A stretch of DNA of 64,000 nt. Origin: Segatella copri DSM 18205 (GTDB lineage: Bacteria; Bacteroidota; Bacteroidia; Bacteroidales; Bacteroidaceae). The translations under genes and the position numbers were made by a program. The DNA is taken from positions 2,861,501 to 2,925,500 of the forward strand of contig NZ_CP102288.1 of NCBI RefSeq assembly GCF_025151535.1, read 5' to 3'. Positions 17,125 through 24,625 of this stretch are shown one piece after another. The notes below the pieces were generated by a model. It was given only the letters and a program-made list of their open reading frames with translations, was not told where the DNA came from and ran no database searches. The number at the start of each line of letters is the position of its first letter. Within the stretch, counting starts at the first letter, position 1.

Positions 17125-17296
17125 ATTGCTTTATCTTCTATTTGATGATGTTTTATCTGTTGTTATGAATGTTTTATCCGTTATTTATAAATGTTTTAGG
17201 CAAAGGTACGCAAAAATATCGAGATTATTGGGCTCTTTTTGCGGATAATTTCTTAATTTTGCAAACAATAACTAATCTTATAAACAAGACAAGAGA

Positions 17297-18505
17297 ATGA
17301 AAAGGATTATTACATATAGTATCATCGCATTGTTGCAGGCGTCGGTGGCGTTTGCTCAGACCTCTCCGAAGCCGAAGCTTCAGAAGCGGGAGAAGTATGA
17401 ATGGCAGGGAGAGATTCCTACCTATGTAGAAACGCTGAAGAAGGAACTGATCTATCCGATGGCTTGGGGAAACAGTCCGATTAAGAATTTCAAGAAGTGG
17501 AAGAAGGCGGCAAGGGCGAAGGTGTTTGAATGTATGATGACGCCTCCGAAAGCGGCTGCGGCTTGGGATATGGAAGTGCTCGGTGAGGAACAGAGAGACG
17601 GATATAAGGCGCAGAAAATCGCCTTTAATATCAACGCCTATTCCCGTATTACGGCTTATCTCCTGATTCCGGATGGCAAGGGACCATTCCCAACAGTCAA
17701 TGCGCTTCATGATCATGGTGCCCATCTCTTTATCGGAAAGGAGAAGATGATTCGCCCTTTCTTTACTCCGGAAGAAAAAGATTCCCCTACGAAGCAGGCG
17801 CTCTGCCAGGAGATTCTGGATGATGCGGATGCGTGGGCAAAGCAACTTTACGATAATCAGTACGTGGGCGATTATCTGGCGAAACATGGCTACGTGGTCT
17901 TTTCGGCAGATGCTCCGATGTGGGGAGAACGGGGACGAAAGGAGGGCGTGGATAGAAACAAATACGACCTGATAGCCGGCAACATGATGATGCTGGGTAG
18001 AGACCTCTCTGCCTTCATGACTTACGATGATATTTCCAGCACCGAGTTCCTGGCTTCGCTGCCGATGGTAGATGCGAAGCGTATCGGATGCGTGGGCTGT
18101 TCGATGGGAGCCTATCGCTCGTGGATGCTCTCTGCATTATCGGATAGAATCAAGGCGGGTGCTTCCATCTGCTGGATGATAACTACGGACGCTCAGCTTA
18201 CCCGGAGATTCGGAAGAAAGGAGAATGGCGGCTTTGCGAATTGCATTCCGGGTCTTCGCCAGTATCTCGACTATCCTCACATCGCCTCTCTCGCCTGTCC
18301 GAAGCCGATGCTTTTCATCAATGGCACAAAAGATAAGCTCTTCCCTGTACCTGGTGTAAAAGATGCTTTCGCCGAAATGCACAAGGTTTGGAAGAGTCAG
18401 GGCGCAGATAATCTACTGGATACGGAGCTTTGGGAAATCCCTCATTCCTGCGGCTTGAAGGCACAGGAGAAAATGCTGGAGTTTCTGGATAAGAATTTGA
18501 AATAA
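17297..18505 (+). CDS. Secreted alpha/beta-hydrolase (acetyl-xylan-esterase-like)
   Basis: 402 aa with an N-terminal signal peptide (IIALLQASVAFAQ). The nucleophile elbow is GCSMGAYRS, the acid is likely Asp in NGTKDKLFP and the base His in IPHSCGL, in the expected order. The HDHGAHLFIGKEK stretch could form the oxyanion region. It resembles large esterases of polysaccharide degraders; the substrate is unknown. TAATTTTG at 17254-17261 is a likely -7 box. Hairpin repeat copy 5 follows 10 bp after the stop. Confidence 0.75.
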   Translation: MKRIITYSIIALLQASVAFAQTSPKPKLQKREKYEWQGEIPTYVETLKKELIYPMAWGNSPIKNFKKWKKAARAKVFECMMTPPKAAAAWDMEVLGEEQRDGYKAQKIAFNINAYSRITAYLLIPDGKGPFPTVNALHDHGAHLFIGKEKMIRPFFTPEEKDSPTKQALCQEILDDADAWAKQLYDNQYVGDYLAKHGYVVFSADAPMWGERGRKEGVDRNKYDLIAGNMMMLGRDLSAFMTYDDISSTEFLASLPMVDAKRIGCVGCSMGAYRSWMLSALSDRIKAGASICWMITTDAQLTRRFGRKENGGFANCIPGLRQYLDYPHIASLACPKPMLFINGTKDKLFPVPGVKDAFAEMHKVWKSQGADNLLDTELWEIPHSCGLKAQEKMLEFLDKNLK

Positions 18506-18514
18506 GAAATAAAT

Positions 18515-18576
18515 AAAGAGCGGAAGAGCAGCTGGGGTTAACAGAGTTAACAGTTAACAGCTGATTTTCCGCTCTT
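18515..18576 (+). repeat. Dispersed hairpin repeat, copy 5
   Basis: AAAGAGCGGAAGAGCAGCTG ... CAGCTGATTTTCCGCTCTT. The inner stem reads CAGCTG with CAGCTG here, against CAACTG with CAGTTG in copies 1-4, a compensated change. Confidence 0.85.
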
Positions 18577-18698
18577 CCTACGCTATAGTCTATTTTTATG
18601 TCTGTTGTGTGCCCTCACACAGCAGAATTTTTATGTTCTTGAAAAATATTGATCGGAAATGATGCAACTTTCCGATTATTTTCATTACCTTTGCACAC

Positions 18699-19074
18699 AG
18701 ATACCCGTTCGCTCACGCCGAATTGAGGCTTTTCTTCCTTTTAAGAGGGTAGATGGCTGAGACGAGGACTTGGGAGGGGAGAGGTATCATACATAATATT
18801 AAAGTGCGTTTACTATGCGCTTAGTTCTTGACGAACTGAAACCTGGCAGTTTCTAACTCATGTCAAAGACTATGCAACGGTAGATGCTCTCGGGATGTGT
18901 ATATTCACATCTCTGTACTGATGTGGCACCCTACGCAAGTAGGGTGTCCAATTCGGTATAGGGATAAGTGTATCATATCGGCGTGGGCTTCGAAGTTGTT
19001 CGTTTCGACATGATGGGCTTGCCAGGGCCTCAGTTCGTGAAGCGAGCAACGGGCAAGTTCACGCTTTCTTTTTG
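18699..19074 (+). ncRNA. Candidate structured RNA, second copy, upstream of an LRR gene cassette
   Basis: The -7 box TACCTTTG is at 18686-18693. It is homologous along its length to 11242-11621. Conserved blocks are 18758-18788 (TGAGACGAGGACTTGGGAGG..GGTATC), GTTCTTGACG, GCAACGGTAGATGC and GGCGTGGGCTTCG. Hairpins: GGGATGTG/CACATCTC (18892-18913), GAAAC/GTTTC around 18838-18853, and a terminator CGTGAA (19036-19041)/TTCACG (19058-19063) followed by CTTTCTTTTTG. The terminator stem differs from the first copy on both sides, so pairing is kept. The next gene starts at 19116. Confidence 0.68.
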
Positions 19075-19115
19075 TTGTGTAGTTAACAGATTGTTTCACA
19101 TTAAAAAGTACGATT

Positions 19116-19451
19116 ATGGTACGACCAAAGTTATCATTTGAAGTTAAAGCGGATAAAATGAAAGCGATAGCTGACTATGTCCGTACACATGTTTCTTCAA
19201 TTTCATTCTTGGGGAATGCGAAAGGATTAAAGGTAAAGAGTGCAATTTTAGAACCGGGAACTATCCAACTACCTTCTGAGACCGACTCACATTGGAATGT
19301 AAGTGGTCATATTAAATTGGGTATTGAAAAGGAGGATGGAGTTCTGGAAAACAACTTCTTTTTTACCTGCGATTGTGAATTAAACAAAGGTGATGAAGGA
19401 GAGCCAATAGTAACTGGACTAACAAGAATTCAAGTAGGAGAAAGAATATAA
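19116..19451 (+). CDS. Small protein of unknown function (111 aa)
   Basis: No family recognised. Predicted as a mostly beta protein (GTIQLPSETDSHWNVSGHIKLGIEKEDGV) with an acidic middle and an FFTCDCELNKGDEGEP loop holding two cysteines. No signal peptide. It sits 42 bp after the structured RNA and 16 bp before the LRR gene, in the same slot occupied by the zinc-ribbon and broken HEPN-like genes in the first cassette. Confidence 0.6.
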   Translation: MVRPKLSFEVKADKMKAIADYVRTHVSSISFLGNAKGLKVKSAILEPGTIQLPSETDSHWNVSGHIKLGIEKEDGVLENNFFFTCDCELNKGDEGEPIVTGLTRIQVGERI

Positions 19452-19467
19452 ACTTAAAAATTGAGAT

Positions 19468-20760
19468 ATGAGAAATTTTACTTTTAAACGACAACTTTTG
19501 TTTGTCATGTTTATGTTATTGGGTTGTCTTTCAATCCAAGCTGCTAATGATGGCTTGATTACCAAACAAATAACAATCAAGTTGGATGAGGCTGGTACTT
19601 TACCTGATAGGATTAGTGAAAGCAAGAAGAATCTGATTACTAACTTGAAGATTGTTGGTGAAGTTAATGGTACGGATTGGAAATTTATCCGTGAGATGGC
19701 TGGTCGTGATTATGATATGAATATAACCGACGGAAAACTATCTATATTAGATTTGTCTGATGCTAAAATTGTAGAAGGTGGATCTGATTACTGGGAAGGC
19801 AGTTATACCTCTAATGATAATTTGGGAGATCATGCTTTTTATGGATGCAATGGTTTGACTAGCTTGACCATCCCTTCCAGTGTTACTTCGATAGGCATTT
19901 GCGCTTTTGAAGGTTGCAGTGGATTGACTAGCTTGACCATCCCTTCCAGTGTTACTTCGATAGGTTATAAAGTTTTTAGTGGTTGCAGTGGTTTGACTAG
20001 CTTGACCATCCCTTCCAGTGTTACTTCGATAGGCTCGGATGCTTTTTATGGTTGCAGTGGTTTGACTAGCTTGACCATCCCTTCCAGTGTTACTTCGATA
20101 GGCTCGGATGCTTTTTATGGTTGCAGTGGTTTGACTAGCTTGACCATCCCTTCCAGTGTTACTTCGATAGGCTCGGATGCTTTTTATGGTTGCAGTGGTT
20201 TGACTAGCTTGACTATCCCTTCCAGTGTTACTTATATAGGTAAATCAGCTTTTGAAGGTTGCAGTGGCTTGACAAATCTATATTATATAATAGATGATGA
20301 ATTTGAAACTTATTTGTCGAAAGGTCATCCTTATATAGACGTAAAATGTGGAATTGAGTATTATCTGAATGATAAGAAAATAACATCAGTAGTAATACCT
20401 TCAACTATTACAGAGATGGGAAAATATGCCTTTCAGAATTGTAGAGATTTGACCTCTGTTTATGTTAGTTGGCAATTCCCTATTTCAACTGGTTCTGCTT
20501 TCTATGGAGTAGATATAAGTAAATGTACTCTATATGTTCCACAAGGAACAGAACAAGACTATTGGCTTTCTCCTGGATGGGGCGATTTTGGAAAGATAGT
20601 AGAGTTCGATGCAACTGGCATTGATAAGGTTACAACCTCTACCGATGCCAAGGAACTCTCTCGCTATTCTGTAAATGGTCAGCGATTGTCTGCTCCAGCC
20701 AAGGGCTTGAACATCGTGAAGTATAGTGATGGTAGTGTGAAGAAAGTTGCTGTTCAATAG
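19468..20760 (+). CDS. BspA-like leucine-rich-repeat surface protein, second copy
   Basis: 430 aa. The signal peptide (LLFVMFMLLGCLSIQAAND) and the domain behind it (LITKQITIKLDEAGTLP) are nearly those of the protein at 12298. Six complete LRR units (SGLTSLTIPSSVTSIG..AFYGC) include three identical ones in a row, followed by a more diverged part with another repeat (VVIPSTITEMGKYAFQNC). The C-terminus (GIDKVTTSTDAKELSRYSVN..VKKVAVQ) is shared with its paralogue. Codon choice inside the repeats is more AT-rich than in the first copy (TTGACCATCCCTTCCAGTGT), so the arrays were homogenised separately. Likely surface-exposed adhesion protein. Confidence 0.9.
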   Translation: MRNFTFKRQLLFVMFMLLGCLSIQAANDGLITKQITIKLDEAGTLPDRISESKKNLITNLKIVGEVNGTDWKFIREMAGRDYDMNITDGKLSILDLSDAKIVEGGSDYWEGSYTSNDNLGDHAFYGCNGLTSLTIPSSVTSIGICAFEGCSGLTSLTIPSSVTSIGYKVFSGCSGLTSLTIPSSVTSIGSDAFYGCSGLTSLTIPSSVTSIGSDAFYGCSGLTSLTIPSSVTSIGSDAFYGCSGLTSLTIPSSVTYIGKSAFEGCSGLTNLYYIIDDEFETYLSKGHPYIDVKCGIEYYLNDKKITSVVIPSTITEMGKYAFQNCRDLTSVYVSWQFPISTGSAFYGVDISKCTLYVPQGTEQDYWLSPGWGDFGKIVEFDATGIDKVTTSTDAKELSRYSVNGQRLSAPAKGLNIVKYSDGSVKKVAVQ

Positions 20761-21064
20761 TTTCGGCTAACGAACGCAATATAATGATAGATTCAAGTAA
20801 TTTTGTAGATGAGTAAATTAATTAAAAATTTTAGCAAGTATGTGGAGTACCATGTTTTTGTTATTTGTGATTTGTTGTGTACGCGTGCACATCAACGTCA
20901 ATCTTTAAGCGAAAGTTTGCCTTTCCCTCTTTGGATATTCTAGAACACTCAGAGAGGAAAGAATTATTAGATCAATCATCATTGGGAGTGAAGCCTGCTA
21001 ACTCCCTCTTATCAGATTAGTAGGTAAAGAATTCTTTTGGGCACGAGTAATCGTGCCCTTTTTG
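20761..21064 (+). terminator. Gene-free stretch ending in a strong terminator
   Basis: GGGCACGA (21039-21046) with TCGTGCCC (21051-21058) and a five-T run forms an intrinsic terminator, about 280 bp after the LRR stop. A second hairpin, GGGAGT/ACTCCC (20984-21006), and a weaker CCTCT/AGAGG pairing lie before it. Either the LRR mRNA has a long 3' tail or a short RNA of under 200 nt is made here. No gene is seen up to 21283. Confidence 0.6.
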
Positions 21065-21283
21065 ATTTCTAATCTGTCTTATATCTTAACTTTTTGCCTT
21101 TAAATCCCCCAAAAGTATGTTTTTTTTCGAGATTTGGGGATTTTGACGACAAATATTGTATCTTTGCACTGCTTATTTAACGCACATTAATTTAACGGCT
21201 GTTACATTATGAAGTTTTTCTTCTCTTATTCACAGCAAGCAAGTTTTAATCATAACCTTAACTAACCATAGTTTAGATAAGCA

Positions 21284-22699
21284 TCAATGATGCAGTAAAC
21301 TTGCCACTTCATCTGGCAATATCACCTTGCAAGGCTGAGGACCAGGTAGGGGCTTTTCTCTTAGGAAAAGGAGGTATATTACATTCTTTCCCTGGGCAAA
21401 TGGGGCGAGAGCCACCTTTCTCTTCAGCTTTTCCAAGAGCCGGTCGGCATAATCAGGGGCTGTCCATTTACATTCTCCTACAAGTATTGTGTTCTTGTCA
21501 AAGAGGTCTTCTGCAACAACATCAAATTCAAGTTCTTCGTTGCCGACAGGGGTTCTCTTTCCTTCTTCAAAGATAGGAACCTTTCCCCACCAGCGTGAGG
21601 CTTCACCCCATGTGTGACCTTCTATGTTGTTACCGCTGACAGCCAACTGACACAGTCTTTCCCAAACTTCGGCAACATGACCGTTGAAACCGTCATTGAT
21701 GAATTTCTTTGCAATGTTGCCACGCCCCAAGGCAATCATAGACTTGTTTGGTTCGATGAATCTGTAGTAGAAAGCCATGAAGGGGTCATCTATCCGATAA
21801 AGAATCTTCTTTGTCTTCTGCGGATTTTCGCCAAATGGTACTTCCTTTCTGAGGAAAGCCATTTCAGTCAGAATTTTTATAGGTTTGGCAAGCTCTGCCG
21901 TAGTCTTGCCAAGAGCATCAGAAATGCTGGAATACTTCTGCTTTCCACTACCCACCGCAAGCATGATTGACGAATAGGGTGCGATATCTGATACCTCATC
22001 CCTAAACAGACGTGCAGGCTCGTCATAGAGATTTCCCATATCGTCTAATATCAGTTCTTGAATGGCTTCATCCAAAGATCCGAATCTTTCTCGTTGACTC
22101 CAGTACTGGGGCACTCCACCCCATATAGAGTACTCTTCTACAAGTTCCTTGGCTGAGGTGTTGATGATTTCTTGCCACCAAGGCAGCTTGACAGGACGCA
22201 GGATGAAAATACGGTCGGCTCTGCCATAAAGAGGTTCTGAACCTTGTAAGAGTCCGTGCATCATTCTCTGTGAAGAGCCGCAGATGATGATGTTGCAGCG
22301 CAATTCATTTACTCCGGTAATACGCCTATCGAGGATTCGTTGTAGAGTAGAAGGTAAGGCAGAATCTTTCTGAACTAGATATGGGAACTCGTCCAAGACA
22401 AGTGTTGCGTTTTCTTTGCAACGGTAGTTGAAAGCCATGATGATGTCTTCCCAAGAAGAATACACAGGGCTGTCGAAGCCCGGATATTCCGTGCCTATGG
22501 TGCGTGCCAACAGACTTAGCTGGGTAGTTTTCTCGCTTAGGTTGGCTTCAAAGTAAATGTCTCCATTTTTCAACACTCTTCTGATGAGAGTTGATTTTCC
22601 AAGTCGCCTTCGTCCGTATATCACGATGAAGTTTGACGCTTTAGACTTCAAAGCTGTCTGTAAAACAGCTTGTTCCCTGATTCTATCTACGAATTTCAT
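21284..22699 (-). CDS. Archaeal-type AAA ATPase with DUF234-like C-terminus
   Basis: 471 aa. Walker A is YGRRRLGKSTLIRR (residues about 28-41), Walker B ATLVLDEFPYL, sensor CGSSQRMM. The C-terminus (ELEFDVVAEDLFDKNTILVGECKW) has the E..D..E-x-K arrangement of a PD-(D/E)XK nuclease, as in DUF234 proteins. Family function is unestablished; an ATP-driven nuclease or defence role is inference. Two AATTACTAA repeats precede the start codon. Confidence 0.82.
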   Translation of the reverse strand: MKFVDRIREQAVLQTALKSKASNFIVIYGRRRLGKSTLIRRVLKNGDIYFEANLSEKTTQLSLLARTIGTEYPGFDSPVYSSWEDIIMAFNYRCKENATLVLDEFPYLVQKDSALPSTLQRILDRRITGVNELRCNIIICGSSQRMMHGLLQGSEPLYGRADRIFILRPVKLPWWQEIINTSAKELVEEYSIWGGVPQYWSQRERFGSLDEAIQELILDDMGNLYDEPARLFRDEVSDIAPYSSIMLAVGSGKQKYSSISDALGKTTAELAKPIKILTEMAFLRKEVPFGENPQKTKKILYRIDDPFMAFYYRFIEPNKSMIALGRGNIAKKFINDGFNGHVAEVWERLCQLAVSGNNIEGHTWGEASRWWGKVPIFEEGKRTPVGNEELEFDVVAEDLFDKNTILVGECKWTAPDYADRLLEKLKRKVALAPFAQGKNVIYLLFLREKPLPGPQPCKVILPDEVASLLHH

Positions 22700-22714
22700 A
22701 ATTAGTGATTTTAG

Positions 22715-22738
22715 AATTACTAACTGCGAAATTACTAA
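22715..22738 (-). promoter_or_regulatory. Direct repeats before the DUF234-type ATPase gene
   Basis: AATTACTAA at 22715-22723 and 22730-22738 (15 bp apart), with a partial third (TAATTAGTGA) next to the start codon. On the coding strand a weak -7 candidate (TAATTTCG) lies within them. Confidence 0.4.
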
Positions 22739-22872
22739 AAAATAATGAAGAGATTGTACTTTGTTACATATTTATATGGAAAATTACGTATATTTAATAA
22801 TTGCTGCAAGTTGATAGCTCTTTAATAATTGTTTGAAGACATCAAAAGAATGTCTGTCAACATTTATAATAA

Positions 22873-22931
22873 AAAAGAGCGGAAGAACAGCTTGGGGTTA
22901 ACAGAGTTAACAGCTGATTTTCCGCTCTTTC
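22873..22931 (+). repeat. Dispersed hairpin repeat, copy 6 (short)
   Basis: AAAGAGCGGAAGAACAGCTT ... CAGCTGATTTTCCGCTCTTT, lacking one GTTAACA unit of the loop. It has the same orientation as the others although both neighbouring genes are on the minus strand. The surrounding gap 22739-22945 holds nothing else recognisable. Confidence 0.85.
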
Positions 22932-22945
22932 TTCTATAAATCTGT

Positions 22946-22999
22946 AAAAGTCCACTACGCTAACCCCTTAAAAAATGGAGTTAGCGTAGTGAACTTTTT
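22946..22999 (-). terminator. Strong terminator of the DUF3843-like gene
   Basis: CACTACGCTAAC (22953-22964) pairs perfectly with GTTAGCGTAGTG (22980-22991), extended by AAAAGT/ACTTTT across one mismatch. On the minus strand it lies just after the stop at 23019. Confidence 0.85.
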
Positions 23000-23018
23000 G
23001 AGTATGCTGAATGCATCT

Positions 23019-24395
23019 TTACCACAATTCCTTAGGCGACAGGTCTTTATCCTTTCTGCCCATCAAGTAGTAATCGGCAAGGAACTGGAGGTTTGCCTGC
23101 GTAATCTTCAAGCCCTCTTCCTTTACATACTGGCTTGTAAAGATGTTTGCGTCAGGAATCAGGTTGTTTTCTATCAGTTTGCAGACAATTTCGTAAGGGA
23201 ATGGGAGACCATTGCCGCTGATAATGCCAAAGCTGTCGGTCTCTGCACGATCCTGTACATAGTATGGGTTCTCAGGCGATGCGATGCAATGAGCCAGACC
23301 GAAACTGATGTTGATGCCTGTATATGGACTTCCGCTTAAGATGATGCCTTTCTCGTATTTCTGAGGGAATCGGATGTCCTTTGGCAACTCGAATTCAATC
23401 TCCTTGAGAAATTCCTTCAGCGTCTTCACATCTTCCAGGAAGATGAACTTGTCTTCGTATCCCTTCGCCTTGAGCAGATTGTAGTCGTGAATCGCCTTCT
23501 CATGATCCACCTTTTCATATTGCTCTGTAGCCTTCTTCCTGAACTCCTCATCCTCCCAGAGCTTGTGGGTAGGCATGTTCCTGCAAATCTTGCAGAGCCA
23601 TTCGTAAGAAGTGAGCGCCAGGAGATTGTTTCTGCCGGCGATGGTCATTTCCATCTGCACAGAATAAGCGAGCGGTTCGGTGAGACCCTGAGGCGAGTTT
23701 GCCATCTGCTGGAGGGTAAACTGCAGGCGCTTCTGGTTGCCTACGTTGAAATAGCAGCCATAATGGAACCACGCCAAGGTGTCGCGACGGTGAATCTCAT
23801 CCAACTCCTTGTTTTTCTCGATTTCCTCTTCGGTCGTTTCAGCTTTGCCCTCTATCTCTGGCATTTCGCTGAGATAAGTCAGAAGACGCTCGTTTTCCGG
23901 AGCCGTTTCATACTCTCTGTCGAGAATGTTGTAGGCAAGTTTGGCAGCCAGTTCCAGGGTTCCGAAGAGGAAAGGAACGGCTTCCTGTACGAAACTGCTC
24001 TGCTGGTAATGGTGCCAGAGCAGGAACTTGACATCAGCGATGTTGATTTCCTCAGGGTCGTAAGCCGGGTCATCTTCGTTGAGCGTACTCTTGATGAATT
24101 CGCTTTCTTTCTCATAGAAAGGAATGTAGGTGCCGTAGCGCTGCTTGCATTCTTCCGTGAAAGTCTTCCAGATGCCTGTGCCCGAAATCACATCTTCGAA
24201 ATAACCGGCAATGCTGAGTGCCAGCTGCTTGGCTTCATCCATATTCTTGAAGTTATGGGTGTAGCACGCCTCGTCAAGAGCGTGGTATATTTCGTTGGCG
24301 AGTTCTGTATAATACAGATCTGTTTCGTCTGCTTTTTCGTATGGATGCAAAGCAATCCATTCTTGGGTGAAAATAATTTTTTTCATATATTTCAA
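23019..24395 (-). CDS. DUF3843-like protein
   Basis: 458 aa (449 if translation begins at the second in-frame ATG, MKKIIFTQEWIALHPYEKAD, which fits the family start). The opening and the DLYYTELANEIYHAL stretch recall DUF3843 proteins of Bacteroidetes, all uncharacterised. It is acidic and mostly helical with no signal peptide or membrane segment. The C-terminal part (KGIILSGSPYTGINISFGLAHC) is the least helical. Function unknown; family call from memory. Confidence 0.6.
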   Translation of the reverse strand: MKYMKKIIFTQEWIALHPYEKADETDLYYTELANEIYHALDEACYTHNFKNMDEAKQLALSIAGYFEDVISGTGIWKTFTEECKQRYGTYIPFYEKESEFIKSTLNEDDPAYDPEEINIADVKFLLWHHYQQSSFVQEAVPFLFGTLELAAKLAYNILDREYETAPENERLLTYLSEMPEIEGKAETTEEEIEKNKELDEIHRRDTLAWFHYGCYFNVGNQKRLQFTLQQMANSPQGLTEPLAYSVQMEMTIAGRNNLLALTSYEWLCKICRNMPTHKLWEDEEFRKKATEQYEKVDHEKAIHDYNLLKAKGYEDKFIFLEDVKTLKEFLKEIEFELPKDIRFPQKYEKGIILSGSPYTGINISFGLAHCIASPENPYYVQDRAETDSFGIISGNGLPFPYEIVCKLIENNLIPDANIFTSQYVKEEGLKITQANLQFLADYYLMGRKDKDLSPKELW

Positions 24396-24481
24396 GTTTT
24401 CTTGGTTATCTGTTTGTTGTAACTTTCATGCAAAGGTAATAAAATATTGCAGAAATCTGCAAGAAACTCACATTTTTTTCG

Positions 24482-24625
24482 TATCTTTGCACCCGAATTT
24501 AGGCAATCTTAATAAATGCGTGGGATTGCCGCAAGCGTTTCGGAAGGATTTTGCACCCTAATTCATGGCTGGGAGGGTGAATTCGGCCTTCCATTTAGAT
24601 TATAATGAATTAAGGTTAAAAAGAT
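24482..24625 (+). promoter_or_regulatory. Promoter and structured leader of the DEAD-box helicase gene
   Basis: -7 box TATCTTTG 24482-24489. The ~130-nt leader can form GGCAATC/GATTGCC (24502-24508 with 24524-24530), GGAAGG/CCTTCC (24542-24547 with 24587-24592), CACCCT/AGGGTG (24554-24559 with 24574-24579) and a closing CCGAATT/AATTCGG (24493-24499 with 24580-24586). The last partly competes with the others. A temperature- or helicase-responsive leader is plausible. Confidence 0.55.

Noticed and set aside
20761..21058. 6S RNA or another known small RNA before the terminator at 21039
   Set aside because: Hairpins are present but no long pairing between ends and no clear promoter were found; kept only as a gene-free stretch with a terminator.
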